64,000 bases of DNA, taken from the NCBI RefSeq assembly GCF_030848805.1, contig NC_092363.1, positions 10,049,386 through 10,113,385 of the forward strand, in the 5' to 3' direction. Under the pieces are notes generated by a model. The model did not search any database and had not been told where the DNA came from. It saw only the letters and a list, made by a program, of their open reading frames with translations. Below are positions 44,994 through 58,074 of this stretch, piece after piece. Made by a program: the position numbers and the translations under genes. Each line of letters begins with the position of its first letter. The stretch's first letter is position 1. The DNA is from Temnothorax longispinosus (Eukaryota > Arthropoda > Insecta > Hymenoptera > Formicidae).

Positions 44994-46041
44994 TTATATA
45001 AATTGCACGGATTTTCGCCGTGATTATTTATTATCTGGATTGTATCGGATTTTGCTCGATATTCAGTCTCGATTTTTGATTCGTCGTTGGATGTTTGAGT
45101 ACCGCTTGTATTGGCCGTTTGGATTGTTTGGAAGCCATTCGTTCGATATTCGAACAAGCGTACGCCTCTGAGCATTACATATTACATCGCCGGTCGCTCT
45201 TTCGTGAAGGAGAGATGCGGAGGTCGCAACCGCATCCTCGTGCTCAGCACACGCGACGCGAGCAGCGGCAATGGCTATCAGTCGACCGTGAGCCGTCAAG
45301 AGAGCGTGAGCCGTGAGTTCGTGGCTGCAGGTGTGCGGCTTTGCGCCATCGAGAGGCGATCGATCCTACGGAGCTGCGCTCTCTCGCCAGCTCGCTCTGC
45401 TCTGTTCGGTCAGAGCGTTTCGGAGTTGTTTCCTCCTGTACTGGCCGCATTGGACCCGGAAGGTCCAAGTATCATTAAATCAAAGCAGAAGTCGAGTTGT
45501 ATCCCCGCGTACGATATAGAGATGAGAGATGATCGATCTCTCTCCGGCTCGTCATGCTGAGAGACGCTAGAATAATTCCGGGACGAGACAATAAGTTAAG
45601 TTTGGAGCGTAAGACGATTGGGAAATAGGAGAGAACAGGCGGTGGCTGCCGTAGTGCACCCACGTGACGATTGGAGGTGCCGTGTAAAGGTGTCAATTCG
45701 ATACGAGGCTCGAGCGAGATTCTGCGTCAGTGACAGAGGAGCTCACCGTACAGGAGCGAGAGAGAAAGAAAGTGAGAGTGAAACCGATCGATGTTCAGGT
45801 GACAATCAACAACGTGAAGTGAAGTTGCCGCGAAAGGGTGCGCGAACAACGGCCATATTCAAGGCGAGTCTTCGTCGTCGCCCCGGGTAGACGCAGAATC
45901 GCAAAAAAAAAAAGATCTCGCGACTGTCTGTCGGGGACGGGACGCGATCGAAGGAGGACGAAGAACGTGAACGACGTGAACGAAGAAGCGCACGGCCTGT
46001 GACAACGGCGACAGGAGCCTCTTCATTATCTCGTCGTTGAG
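44994..46041 (+). promoter_or_regulatory. Promoter and 5' leader of the tubulin acetyltransferase gene (inferred)
   Basis: A TATA-like TTATATAAAT at 44994-45003 precedes a kilobase of sequence much richer in G and C than the flanks, running straight into the start codon at 46042. Many short open frames on both strands here have no domain. The exact transcription start and any leader intron cannot be told from sequence alone. Confidence 0.35.
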
Positions 46042-46145
46042 ATGGAGTTCAAGTTCAACGTAAATAAACTCTTGCCCAGAAAGATCAACAAGGTCACGCA
46101 TAACCTGGTGCCGGAAGACTTCAAAGGCGATCGGCGCGAGTTGAA
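46042..46145 (+). CDS. Atat: Alpha-tubulin N-acetyltransferase, coding exon 1
   Basis: The enzyme (MEC-17/ATAT1 family) transfers acetyl from acetyl-CoA to lysine 40 of alpha-tubulin in the microtubule lumen. This exon encodes 34 residues plus two bases: MEFKFNVNKLLPRKINKVTH, then NLVPEDFKGDRREL. These match the conserved family start (MEF.F.....L..PI..VT.NL.P..F.GDRR). The start is in good context (gagATGG). The exon ends at a GTGAGT donor. The acetyl-CoA-binding and catalytic residues lie in later exons outside the window. Confidence 0.88.
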
Positions 46146-46216
46146 GTGAGTACTCCCGGGCGTGAGATCTTAAAATAGCTCCCTCGAACTATTAATCGCG
46201 TTACGTAATGTCCATT

Positions 46217-46277
<61 letters not shown>

Positions 46278-46412
46278 AACTCGCGCCTATCTGTAATTTC
46301 GTGAATCTTCTTAGCGGCTTTCTATATTTATTAAATTGTTATATCACAAATGTGTAAAGATAGAGGTAAAGCGTATATTAATATAGTAGGAAAATTTATT
46401 GTATATAAATAA

Positions 46413-46452
<40 letters not shown>

Positions 46453-46474
46453 TATAAAATATACATATATACAC

Positions 46475-46509
<35 letters not shown>

Positions 46510-46574
46510 TATATATGTATATATGTATATATGTATATAGATGCACGCACGCACCACGCACCACGCACCACGCG

Positions 46575-46626
<52 letters not shown>

Positions 46627-49600
46627 TAAGATACGCATATTATACTAATTCTTTTTAGAAATAATTTTCCATGTCGCATTATGCAACAATTTATAATTAC
46701 AATTTTGTGAGACTTTTTTTACATTTATCAGATTCCGACATTTATACGAGAATTGAGGACTGTTTGGATCGTGGAAATAACTGGCAATGAGATCTTTATA
46801 TTTTTTTAGCACCAATTTCGAAAGACAATTATTGAAGGCACCGATGGGCTCTATCAATCAATGATTCTGAATTATCGTTGATTATTATTAAAATAAGCTT
46901 AATTATCAATTTTGCTGGTTCATAAAAACCATTTGCCAAATTAGATGTATACTCCGTCGTCTCTTAACTGAGACTTAAGATCGCGTGGATCTTTCGTAGA
47001 AAAAAAAGACAAAATGAAAAGAATGCAGCAATACGTGAAAGTATTGTGTATCATCAAGGTTACATTGCTGATCGTAATACATAATGGACATATATATAGG
47101 CGCAAAACTTTCGCTACGTATTAATGACATAGCAAATTTGCCGCTTGTCATCAGTGTGTTTCGACGTCCTGTTTCTGAGAAAATATCTAGGAACAAAATT
47201 TCTGGGAAACAATATCTTGTTATTAACGTAATTTTGATTTGTGTTACTTCATTACTTTTGATCTGTGTTATTATCATATACATTATTTTTTCATGACATT
47301 TATGCCATTTCATCGCTATTGTTATCATTTTCTTTCTTTTTTTATGATTCATCGTTTCTGTCATATTATATTTATAAAGTATTTGCATGAAATAATGACA
47401 TCGGTTTAATTTATCGTGAATTTAATTTCTTTATAGTGATCCACAACTGATATGAGAAACATATAGTGTCCTATTAATTGCATTATTTACATTTTTATTC
47501 GTACCACGTAGTGAATGCTGTAAATATATAGACAAATCTTTTTACTGCTTATAGCAAATTGTAGAGATAAAATCTGTAAATTTGTTCACGAGCTTATAGT
47601 GAATATCCTTATACGTTCGTTTATGCAATGAGACGTATCTCGTTATATTTTATATGTGTCAGTTACTGATTTACAAACATAATATGTATCAAACAACGCA
47701 AAATCTCTTTACTATATTACATCAAGACCTATCGTTGATTCGTAAAATGTTTGGCGATTTAGATGGGGTGATTGAAGTTAAAAATGTACAATTACAAATC
47801 TGGTTATAAATTCCATATGTATTTATTCTCAACGAATATATAATTGGCTTGATTATATAATTAGTCAGAATCCGAATACGGATGTTTGTTAGCTGATGAT
47901 GACACAATTGCGAAGTGATGCACTAATGATTTCCCCAATATCATCGCGCTTTAGGAAAATTCTTATTTTGTAATGCAAAATTATATTAGTATTTTAAATT
48001 ACCATAAAATACCACGTACGATAATTGTGGAAGCAAATTAATTCGCGACACTCGCTAAAGTTTATGATGCGCCATGTGCTTCGAATATTTGAAAGTTATG
48101 TATCATATACCAATTCACTTTTCTAATAATCATCTAATCTAATTAATAAATATCTAATCTAATAAACCTGTTTAATGTTTTTTTTGTAATATAAACACGA
48201 GACACTAACAAATATCGTCAAATGTACCATCACCGGATTGCCATCATCTGATTGCTGAATGATTGTAGAATATTTGCTTAGCTAATTGAAAGTCAGTGTG
48301 AAATATTTAGAAGCTGCAGAGTACTGTAATTTTATGTCATCCCGTTAATTAAGATTTAGATCATGATATTACGCAAGCGATTTTCATAATAAAGTCTAGA
48401 TAAGATTCCGCGCTTCAACATTCGTACAATCTATTCATTACAAAGTTATAATACTCGCGTTACTATGACTTTCGTTCCCGTAATACATTACTCTTCTTCA
48501 GAGCTCATGGTATCCATTTGACATTTTTGATAATATGTCATTCTACCGGAATCTACGATACACATTTCAGATCATGTACCATTATCATTAAATGATAATT
48601 GATGCAATTATCTCTCCGAATGAAAAGCGAATGGTGGGATACCTCCACTCTCCGAGATAATTTTTCGTTATGAAAGAAACTTCGCGGATTGCGAAGTAAA
48701 TGAGTATTTTCGAACAGTAAAGTCGGACAGCCAGGCTTCTATATACCCGTAGATTCTTGGTTCAAGGAACTCAGTTCACTTGCAACAACTTCTATCGAAT
48801 TCTTGGGCAGTGACTCGCGACGTTCGCGGAAATCTATGATGAAATGGCAGAGAAGTGATAGTTTCTCATCGCGAGAGATTTGTCTGTCATTATCCGGAAA
48901 ACCCAGTCTCCGGCTGGCTGTCCTCCTTGATGAGAGCAGTTGACGCAACGATTACACGCGTGTTTATACTAGAAAATTGATTGTTATTTTGATATTCAGT
49001 GTGGAAATCCGTCCTTTTCTGTACTCCTTTTAATTTATATTTTTGTATTGAAAATAGTCGTCTTGAAGCTGCGCGATCTTGTTAATTACATAGCGTTAAG
49101 ATGTAAACGTAAATGTGTGCATCTAACAATATTCAAGTTTTATATAAATTATTTTAATGTTAGCTGCAGTACTAGAAATTTAGTTCTAAAATACTAATTA
49201 TATTGTGTATATAATTGACGTAAGTTTAAACAATAATATTAATTATTTAGTAAGAGAAAATTTTTTAATTATATGCATATTGTACCTATATAATTATATG
49301 CACTTTGTATATAAAAAAAAATAATTTTTTATACGTAATAACCATCAGCTATTGTGAACAAACGTGCAGTTGGTATTTATTTCATATAACATCTTAGTAT
49401 ACATAAGAAAACTTTGGGAAATTACACAAAATTGCAGTTATTTAATTGAGATGTAAATATGATGTGCAAAGATGATATGTAAGATCACGATATATCGAAA
49501 ATCCATTTCTAAAAAAAGGCATTAAAATTTGTTGCGTTGATTTATAAAACGAATTTACAAATTATAATTATGTAATGCTAAGTTTATTCTAGCTAAAATT

Positions 49601-51888
49601 TCTTTTTATTACTGTCATTACTAATATAATTAATTATTTTTCAGAAAAAAAATACAAAATTATAAAATTGTTTCTGTCGCAACATTATGTTACATACCTA
49701 CTTATACTCATCTATTATCTATGTTATTGATTAGAAAGTACTACTATTATTTCTGTATATGGATGATGAATTATATCATTAGATGACGTAAACCGCAAAC
49801 TATACTGTTAGCAATTTATAATCTTGTTAAAGTATAATTGACCATTCTCGAAACATTTCGTGAGTTCTACTAATTCTTTTAACGTGCACACCATTTTATT
49901 CTCGTTAATCATGATTAATAGATGATATACGAAATTATTTCGGTTAATAATTTTAAATACACAGATAAAGTAAAATTATTGGAGCAAGAAACACGAGTAA
50001 TCTCTGTATATTTTTTCGAGGTGCGAGGACGATCGATATACCTTATTTTCTTGATCACCTTGATTCTTCGTTTTTATGGAAATGGCGTGTAATGTTTCCG
50101 GCGTCAATGATATTGCCAGATATAACCATATTTAGAATAACTTTACTGAATGATATTGAAGGGAATGTAACGTAACCAGCCGATATAAAGATTAAATGTG
50201 GGAGATAAAATAATTAAGAAATATATTTATATTTTCTTTGGAACATTTTTTTCTTGTACTCTATTATAGATAGATGTCTAAAATTGTGTGTATCCAAGTC
50301 GAGTTTTATGTAGGTATCAAATCTTTTAAATTTAAAACGGATATTTGAGTCAAAGAATTTCTATCTGTATATGTGCGTACCAAAAGTTCCGGAACGGACA
50401 ATTATCTCAGAAAATATAGTATTGGCTTATTGAAAAATGTTTTAGATAAAAGTTGGAGAGTTTAAAGAGGGCTAATAGACAATCTTATAAATATGTATGT
50501 TGTATGAACTCGCCATTAATATTGTAAATGCTACTTATGGTGCCCATGTGATCAATAGAGTTTAGTGAGATTATATGCCATGTTGTGATTTTCATTAAGG
50601 CAAATGTGTTTTTGAAGGTCAAAAGTGAAATTTTTTGCGCGTCAAAAATTTTTAATATTTTAAATATTATTTTCTCTCCGAATTTCGAGATATGTGATTC
50701 TGAAGAGCAACGCATGCTGAACTCGAGTTTTTTTATTTTAGTTAATTTCTAAGATTTCATGAGCGATCAAACTTAAAATCTGTGTCCGGGGCGAAGCCGT
50801 CACCAACCCACCGGGGCTCGTCACTGTGACGACTTTATCCCGGTGGTTTCACTCTATTTATTTTCGTTGCAAATGCGTCATTGTATTTCTCAATTGCAAG
50901 AAAATGATACGCACGTACCATCGCAAAACGACTCCCGCCGACAAGAAGCAATTCAGGAAAGTAGTTCTTGCGGTAAAAAAAGATAAAATTAAGACAAATT
51001 AAGATAAAAGATAAAATTAAGACAAAAAGTAGTCGCAAAACAATTTGGAAGAACTACGTTGAACGACTAGCTGAAGAAGAATAATGATGAAATAGCACAC
51101 TTGGATGACGTGCCCGTACGATATCATAAAGGCTTTGGACGAAAATCAAAGTCAAGGAAGCAGCAGTGGTCGGATTCTTGGACGGAGGACTTAAATAATA
51201 TGTGCTGCATGTGCTAAGAGATACAGAGAACACAGCTGACGAGCAACAGCTGCATTTAGTGCGAGCGTAGGGTACATAAGTGCGTGCGCTTTTCTTGTAA
51301 TTATTTTCCGCCATCGTGTTTTTAATTAATGTTTCCATTTTTTATTAAAAAATAATTAATAAAATGTATCCTATTATTTTTCATGATCGGAATTATGAAT
51401 TTTTATTTAAAATCCAGTTCAAGAATAGAGTGACGACTCCGCCCCGGCAATTTTGACATTTCAATTTTTGTCGTTTTTACTCTATACCGGTTGAACAAAG
51501 CAACGTATACCAAAAATGCACTTATAAATTTTGTAGCCAAGGGTTCACTTTTTACAACGGTACACCACATTTTACTAAAATTATTTGTTTTGTTGTTAAA
51601 AATTGGCACCGAAAAAATAGTGACGACTTCGCCTCGGTCTCCCTTACCCTACATATTTTTTAACAACTTTTTTACTTATTTTTTTACCTATTTTTTTCCG
51701 ATGTGGCTTTCCGGTTCTTCCGACGTTATAAATATATAATGACTCTTAAAAGGACTGATTTTGATCCTGAAAAGGACCGATAGTGATTCGTGAATCATGT
51801 CTATTTGCGTGTATATTGCGTCATTTCTGTGTCAAACAGTTTGTATCAATATTAAGGGAAGTAATTTACTAATATGTGTGTATAGACA

Positions 51889-52252
51889 GTACACATGTAA
51901 GCGGGGGAGGGGCTGGGCAGCCCTTCCCTGCAAGCAGAGGTGAATGAAGGTGGACCTCGGTTCGCGTAGAAAGTTGAAAACCCGAACCGTACAATGCATA
52001 GACCTCATTTCGTCTTATAAGCAGGGGTGGGGTGGAGTGGATCTCGCTTTGTGGAATGTACAATGCTGTCCAGAGAAACATTCACGCAAACCGAGGTCCA
52101 CGCCACCTCACCTTACCTCTGCTTATAAGACGAAATGAGGTCTAACATTGTACGGTTCGGGTTTTCAATTTTCCACGTAAATCGAGGTCCATCCCCACCC
52201 ACCTCTGCCTGCGGAGGAGAAACGGTAGACCCACCCCCGCTTACATGTGTAC
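51889..52252. mobile_element. Palindromic MITE, 364 bp
   Basis: The ends GTACACATGTAAGCGGGGG and CCCCCGCTTACATGTGTAC pair perfectly, and most of the arms (about 150 bases, including GACCTCATTTCGTCTTATAA) remain complementary. No coding capacity; superfamily unknown. Confidence 0.75.
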
Positions 52253-52365
52253 TTTCAAGTAAAAGAGAACGTAGAAGTTTGCGTGGAAAGTTGAACTATA
52301 CTTAAAAAAAAAATAGATAAAAAATAGGTAGGTTACATATTTTTTGGGCTCCCCTGATTGATTAC

Positions 52366-52664
52366 ACAGGCACACGAAAAAAAAGGTCTTGTCCACCAGA
52401 CGAGACAAACATTTCTATACTTACGTTTTTGGGGTCGCTGAATCCGAATCCGGGGTCGGTTTGACTCGGTTAGATCGCATTTCGTTCCTAACCTCAAAAA
52501 AGTGATTGAAAAAACCGAAAACTGACCCCGATATGTCGGAGAAATGCGGAAATACGATCTGACCGAGTCAAACCGACCCCGGATTCGGATTCAGCGACCC
52601 TAAAAACGTATAAAAATGTTTGTCTCGTCTGGTGGACAAGACCTTTTTTTTTCGCGTGCCTGTG
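52366..52664. mobile_element. Harbinger-type MITE, 299 bp
   Basis: The ends CACAGGCACACG and CGCGTGCCTGTG are flanked by TTA at 52363-52365 and 52665-52667, a 3-base duplication typical of PIF/Harbinger. The arms of about 115 bases include GGTCTTGTCCACCAGACGAG. Its terminal sequence differs from the Harbinger at 59304, so it is another family. Confidence 0.75.
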
Positions 52665-54178
52665 TTATCACTGTCGGAGTCACAACAAAGATTTTTACCA
52701 AGAGAGCCGCAAAAAATAAAAAAAAAAAATCAAAATTCGGAAAATGCCCTACTGTAAATAATTATAAAATCTACAATTTGTGAGATATTTCACATTTTTG
52801 GTAAGTCGTATATTTTATTAAAGATGTTCGAACGTTTTGCCTTCACATAGTGTTGTTCAACAACGAATGTTGTTGATCGCTGACATTTACTATTAATATC
52901 TTTAATAAAGCTTTTTTTTCTACAACTTTTTTGTGTTACTAACCAAACTCGAGATACAATTGCGTGGCTCATCCTGTATATCGTACCACTTCATCGTACA
53001 TCTTCATAATAGTGTTTTGATTCTCTCTCATAAATAGAAAACTAAAAATGGATTGTAAAATTATTATTAAACAATCCATTGTCAAAATTAAACAAGCGTT
53101 TTATATAACATCTCCGCGAAATTTCATGTCTTTATGAGTTGTAGATTTCGCAATGCAGTTTTCCATACTCGGTGATTACTCACGTCATCGTCACACAATC
53201 CATTACACTTCGCGCCTGTAGCACAATGGTCATAAGCGAAGATATAATGCCGATAGAATAAATTAACTCGATCGATCTATACCGCAAAACCGGATTGGCA
53301 CATGTCCAAATGTGAATAAGGTCACCGTTTGTAACCGAATGATATATATGTTATAAGAAGAACCTTTCTTACTAGAGCAGTGTAAATAATTGCATATATG
53401 TCTAACATGTAATTTTGCATAACCAAAATTGAATAATAAATGTCAAATTGCACGTTGTTTTACAATATATTTAATATTAATAATTATTGTATGCATAACA
53501 AAATTTTCCACCTTATCTGTTATAAATCAATATTTTTTTATGTAATAAATAATTTATATTATTATTTAGAATAATTGCATCGGTTTTATGTATTATTAGT
53601 ATTAACACTTAAAAATTATGATCGGTATTTAAAAATAAAAGTTTTCGGAAGTAAACTATTCTCCATTCAATATAAAAAACATTTATATATCAATATAAAA
53701 GTTTATCTGAGTGCTTTCTTCTAATAGATATATTTTCCACTTTTTTCTATACTTACTCATATTACTTTTCGCTGGTTGGTATGCTGGTTTTGAAAAGTGT
53801 TTTGTCCTAAATTCTTGACAGCAGCGGATCGAAACTAATTTGCCGTCCGGAATTAATTAGCATAGATCTATGAGAATGATGTTCGTAACATAAAATGTGA
53901 AGACTAAGCAAGAAAAGTAGAACGTGTCTGTTTCGTGCTATTTCAGCGTTAAATCGCTATGTAGTTGAAAAACAGCAATGCTTGCTCGAGACGTTATTAT
54001 TTTTTCGCTATTTATTTTAAAAGGTATCGGCAACGATTATTCGATATCTATCAAATTATTTTTTTAATCAAAAATAAAATTCTCAATATCCACTAAATTT
54101 TTACTTTACTTTTTTGCAATCATGTTTAAGATGCCCTTAAAGATTAATTTCTGACCGTGTTGATTCGATTATATTTTT

Positions 54179-55503
54179 GCTTCCTCATAGAGGAAGCTTT
54201 GTTTTCGTGAATTTCGTATATGAACCTTCGATTACGTTTAAGTTGGGTTTAGTCAACCAAATTTAAAAAAAATTATATATGAAATAGGGGTAGAAGAAAC
54301 CAACGAAGAGATTGGTTTTTGAGTTTTTTCTGCCAATATGTTCAGATTGTTGTAAAACGTCGAAATATCGCCTAAAAAAATGTCCGTATGTGTGTATGTG
54401 TGTGTGTATGTGCAGATTTAATGTCTGTGGTTGCTCTAACTTCCGTAAATATTGAGATATCGGGCTGTTTTTTTTTTTTAATCGATAGAGTATCATTCAA
54501 GGAAAGTTGGTATTGAATTTGGCGATGATCGGTAAAGGGGTTTTTTTTAAAAAAAATTCTGAATTTTTTTAGAAATGTCCGTGGTTGCTCTAACTTTCGC
54601 AAATTTGGAGATATCGATCTATTTCTAATTTTATTATATTTTTTAGTCTTTTCTACCCCTATTTCATATATAATTTTTTAAGATTTGGTTGATTAGACCC
54701 AGCTTTATACGCGATCAAAGGTCCATAATTTTGATCGCATATAAAGCTAAGTCTAATCAACCAAATTTAAAAGAATTATATATGAAATAGGGGTAGAAAA
54801 GACCGAAGTAAAAATTGTTTTTTAAGTTTTTGATGCCAATGTATTGCTTATGTTCGAAAACGTCGAATTTAAATTTTTTGAGGATCGGTTTTGAGGATCG
54901 GCTATCCACACATCAAATAACTTAGGGTAGATTGAAGCGAATCGGATTAATATAAGTTTTAAGACAATTCTCGTTAGTGTTTTATTTTAAAAGAGCTATT
55001 CTATCGTCCTAATTAGTAATCCGATTTGCCTCGGTCTACCCTATACATTTTTTAGGCAGAAATCGGTAACCCTTTCACTAATCTCCGCCAAATTCAAAAC
55101 AATCTCCCTTTAATAATACCTTATATATAAGATTACATGTATGATTTGTACACTTTTTAGGCAAAAATTGGTAACCCCTTCACCGATTGTTGCCAAATAT
55201 TCAACACCAATCTATCTTTAATAATACTCTATCCATAAAAAAAGTGTGCAAGTAGAAACTTGCACATGCTTCCTCATAGTTTTTAAGTGTGCAAGTAGAA
55301 ACTTGCACATGGCTTCCTCATAGTTTTTTAGTGTGCAAGTAGAAACTTGCACATTGCTTCCTCATAGTTTTTAAATGTGCAAGTAGAAACTTGTACATTG
55401 CTTCCTCATAGTTTTTAAGTGAGCAAGTAGAAACTTGCACATTGCTTTCTTATAGTTTTTAAGTGTGCAAGTAGAAACCTGCATTGCTTCCTCTATGAGG
55501 AAG
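54179..55503. repeat. Complex repeat bounded by GCTTCCTC palindromes
   Basis: The self-complementary GCTTCCTCATAGAGGAAGC occurs at about 54179, and its mirror version GCTTCCTCTATGAGGAAGC at about 55485. Between them are three copies, in alternating orientation, of a block containing GAAATAGGGGTAGAA and TTGGTTGATTAGAC (about 54250, 54650 and 54755). Repeated poly-A/T spacers and the 44-bp tandem array follow. It may be one large non-autonomous element, but no target duplication is evident. Confidence 0.5.
55244..55500. repeat. 44-bp tandem repeat of hairpin units, six copies
   Basis: Units start at 55244, 55287, 55331, 55375, 55419 and 55463. Each holds the hairpin GTGCAAGTAGAAACTTGCAC (8-base stem, AGAA loop) followed by GCTTCCTCATAGTTTTTAA. 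Copies differ by one to three bases. The array ends about 255 bases before exon 2 of the tubulin acetyltransferase gene. Confidence 0.9.
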
Positions 55504-55757
55504 CCAAATTAATAAATATCTACTAATAATTATGCATACAAAAACAGGCTTCTTCATATTTTAATTAATTGTGTTATAAAAATAAATGAGAAAGATAAGA
55601 AGTTTCGCGTACGATTTATATGACATCCTGTAGCAACTCATACAGTTAAATTTGCTAATTGCGAATTATTCTGTGTATAAATGCGTCCGACTTTTATTTA
55701 GTTGCCCTACAAATATAAACGTAAGTATATATTTAATAAATATCGTCTTTTTTTCAG

Positions 55758-55907
55758 TGAATGTCAGAGATTGTTGAGCAGAATATTGGACGATATGGGC
55801 GAAGCATCGGCGAGAGCTCAAGGACTCAACAAGCCCATCACTAGCGCCCTTAAACTCCGTGACACGGATCACACGATTTATTTGCTTGTAGATAATGAGG
55901 CGAACAA
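55758..55907 (+). CDS. Atat: Alpha-tubulin N-acetyltransferase, coding exon 2
   Basis: After the acceptor the frame continues from exon 1 with NECQRLLSRILDDMGEASAR, AQGLNKPITSALKLRDTDHT and IYLLVDNEANK. This matches the family pattern (ILD.MGE.SA.AQGL..P.T.A..L..SDHT.YLL...E.NK). The exon ends at a GTAAGC donor with two bases of the next codon. Family members continue with the glycine-rich (V)GLLK.G.K.L acetyl-CoA site; I do not find that exon before 64000, so it must lie beyond the window. No stops occur in the two exons and splice phases agree, so I regard the gene as functional. Confidence 0.9.
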
Positions 55908-56044
55908 GTAAGCTTTTCTCTCCATTTCGATATATTCACTTAAGATGCAATATCTGTATTTAAATATATAGTTATTTACACTTGAAATCTATCGTTTGTG
56001 TATAATCCAAACAACACCGTTAAGAATTTCGATATTTCGATACT

Positions 56045-56083
<39 letters not shown>

Positions 56084-56169
56084 ACTTTTTCCTCAATTTT
56101 TTTAAAGTTCTTAATAAGTTTTTAAAAAATTTGTGGCAACTAATACTCAAAATTATAAAAAATAAAAGT
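55908..56169. repeat. Intron 2 start with a (CT)n microsatellite
   Basis: Intron sequence follows the exon 2 donor. It carries a CT run of about 18 units at about 56046-56082 and no coding sequence. Confidence 0.7.
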
Positions 56170-57628
56170 TATCTCATTAGATGCAATTTTTAAGAGATAA
56201 ATATAAACAACTATTATGCAGAGATAGTATTCTACCGAGGGCCTACGGATTACCAAAAATACATAAATCAGGATATCCTTTTAGAAGAATTATTTCTTCC
56301 ATTGATAGTTCAACATACTCACTAGGTTACTTTCTCCACAATTTAAGATTATCTCTACAAGTATACCAAAACCTAACATAGATAACAGTTTCGAACTAGT
56401 CACAAAACTTAACAGAACACACATTAATAATGATTTTGTCCTTATCTCATTAGATGCAATTTTTTTATTCACGAACATCCCTACATAAATTTAGTCTTAG
56501 AAAGTATTTCCAACAGATAGTCATATATCTTCAACAATTGATGGACATTCCAAAGGATGAATTTATGAAGGCAATAGAATTAATTCTAAATTCAACTTAC
56601 TTCACATTTGATAACATCATATATAAACAAAAATTTGGCACTCCTATGGACTCTCCTTTGTCTCCCATTGTTGCTGACATGGTAATGCAGGATTTGGAAA
56701 GTAGGGTGTTACAATTACTCACATTTATTTTACCCTTTTACTTTAGATATGTAGACGACATAGCTATGGCTGCACCTTCTGACTCTATTGACACAATATT
56801 ACATGTATTTAATTCTTATTACCCTAGGTTATAGTTTACTATTGAAATAGGAGGTGACAAATTAAACTTTCTAGATTTAACAATTATTAAAAACAAAGAC
56901 GTTCTAGAATTTGATTGGTTTCACAAATCGACGTTTTCAGGCCGTTATCTTAATTTTATGTCGCAACATCCTATTTTCCAAAAAAGAGGCACAGTTATGG
57001 GCATGGTTGATAGAGCATTTTTATTATCACATCCGAAATATTATTTAAAGAATATGAAATTCATAATAGACACTCTTTTACAATGACTACCCGTTATCAT
57101 TCATCTTTAACATAATTAATACCAGAATTAAATCGTTGCTCGATAAATATACTCGTAAACAGAACAATCCTCCACCAACAAATGAAAAGGAACAACGCAC
57201 TTGGTTTACGGTTCCATATGTCTCTAATATTTCGGAAAAATATAAAAGTGTTGTCACAGATCTTAATGTTAACTTGTCGTTTTATAGTTTGAATAAACTT
57301 AAGAATTTTATTAAAGGACAAAAGGCTATTCTCCCAATCCAATCAAATAAAAATGTTGTGTATAAAATATCATGTAAAAATTGCGACGCTTCATATGTTG
57401 GTCAGACGATGAGGCAATTAAAGACTAGAATTTCGGAACATTGTAATCATATTCATAGAAATACGACAACTCAGTCTGTCATTACGGAACATAGAATTAA
57501 ATTTGATCACGAATTTGATTAGGAGAATGCTGAAATCTTAGATAAGGAGAAATTTTTATCAAAGCGACTAGTTTCTGAGATGGCCCATATTAAGTTATTG
57601 GCCCATATATATATATTAAAAGAATAGT
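56170..57628 (+). pseudogene. Penelope-like retroelement (RT plus GIY-YIG), 5'-truncated
   Basis: Reverse transcriptase motifs appear in order: LPRAYGLPKIHKSGYPFRRI (about 56232), LISLDA (about 56442), FGTPMDSPLSP (about 56635), and FRYVDDIAMA with YVDD at 56748-56759. GGDKLNFLDLTI and the WFHKSTFSGRYLNF thumb follow (about 56850-56960). The GIY-YIG endonuclease shows YKISCKNCDASYVGQTMRQ (about 57361-57420) and ISEHC. Stops and frame changes occur near 56380, 56490, 56833, 57085 and 57520. It lies in intron 2 of the tubulin acetyltransferase gene, in sense orientation. Confidence 0.85.
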
Positions 57629-58074
57629 CTCAACTCTCAAACTGATACAGAGTTTATGCACCATGTATATGTGTCTATTTTAAATAAATTGTATTGTAAA
57701 CCATGTCCATAAACATTTTGTCTTTTGTCAGATCACGTTTTATTGTTTATACATTGAATATTTATTATTTTGGTTTTTACTGGTTTGACCTACACTTCTA
57801 TAACTCTTATTTCTCTGTTGCTTTGACCTAAGACATGCCCCTTCTTGCAATATCTAATCATATCATTGTTGTGCGTCGTGTCGACAAGATCTTTTATTGA
57901 TCTCTTCGTAGAGAATTTATTTGTACCAAATGTCATACTATAATTATATTTACTTCGATTTGCTTTATGTTTCGATGTTCTCGTTATCCAGACTACTTGG
58001 TGAATTTTCTTAGATTTTATAATAATATCTATAGTAATAATGAAATTACTTTTACAGACATGGATCTCTTAGTC
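57629..58074. other. Spacer, no gene seen
   Basis: AT-rich sequence lies between the Penelope-like element and the Gypsy LTR. It probably includes the 3' end of the former and the outer part of the latter; neither edge can be set. Confidence 0.4.

Larger units (their letters stand above)
46146..55757 (+). other. Intron 1 of the tubulin acetyltransferase gene (9.6 kb)
   Basis: The GTGAGT donor at 46146 and the acceptor TTTTTTTTCAG ending at 55757 are in matching phase: two bases (AA) before, one (T) after, giving asparagine. The first 5 kb (46146-50770) holds TA runs at about 46222-46274, 46417-46445 and 46476-46506, a CA/CG run at about 46571-46624, and otherwise AT-rich sequence with no gene I recognise. 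The second half holds MITEs and repeats listed separately. Motifs like GGGGCGAAGCC and GTGACGACTTCGCC at 50785, 51432 and 51621 suggest scattered transposon ends. Confidence 0.8.

Noticed and set aside
45111..45560. 149-codon protein upstream of the acetyltransferase start
   Set aside because: It lies in the GC-rich leader, where long chance frames exist on both strands, and matches no family I know.
46331..46638. Cys-Val and Tyr-Ile-rich reading frames
   Set aside because: They come from CA and TA dinucleotide runs in the intron.
47084..47296. 70-codon hydrophobic frame in the intron
   Set aside because: There is a single frame with no homology and an antisense frame of greater length over the same bases.
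55244..55500. CRISPR-like array
   Set aside because: The units are identical along their whole length with no variable spacers, and the surroundings are eukaryotic. It is a minisatellite.
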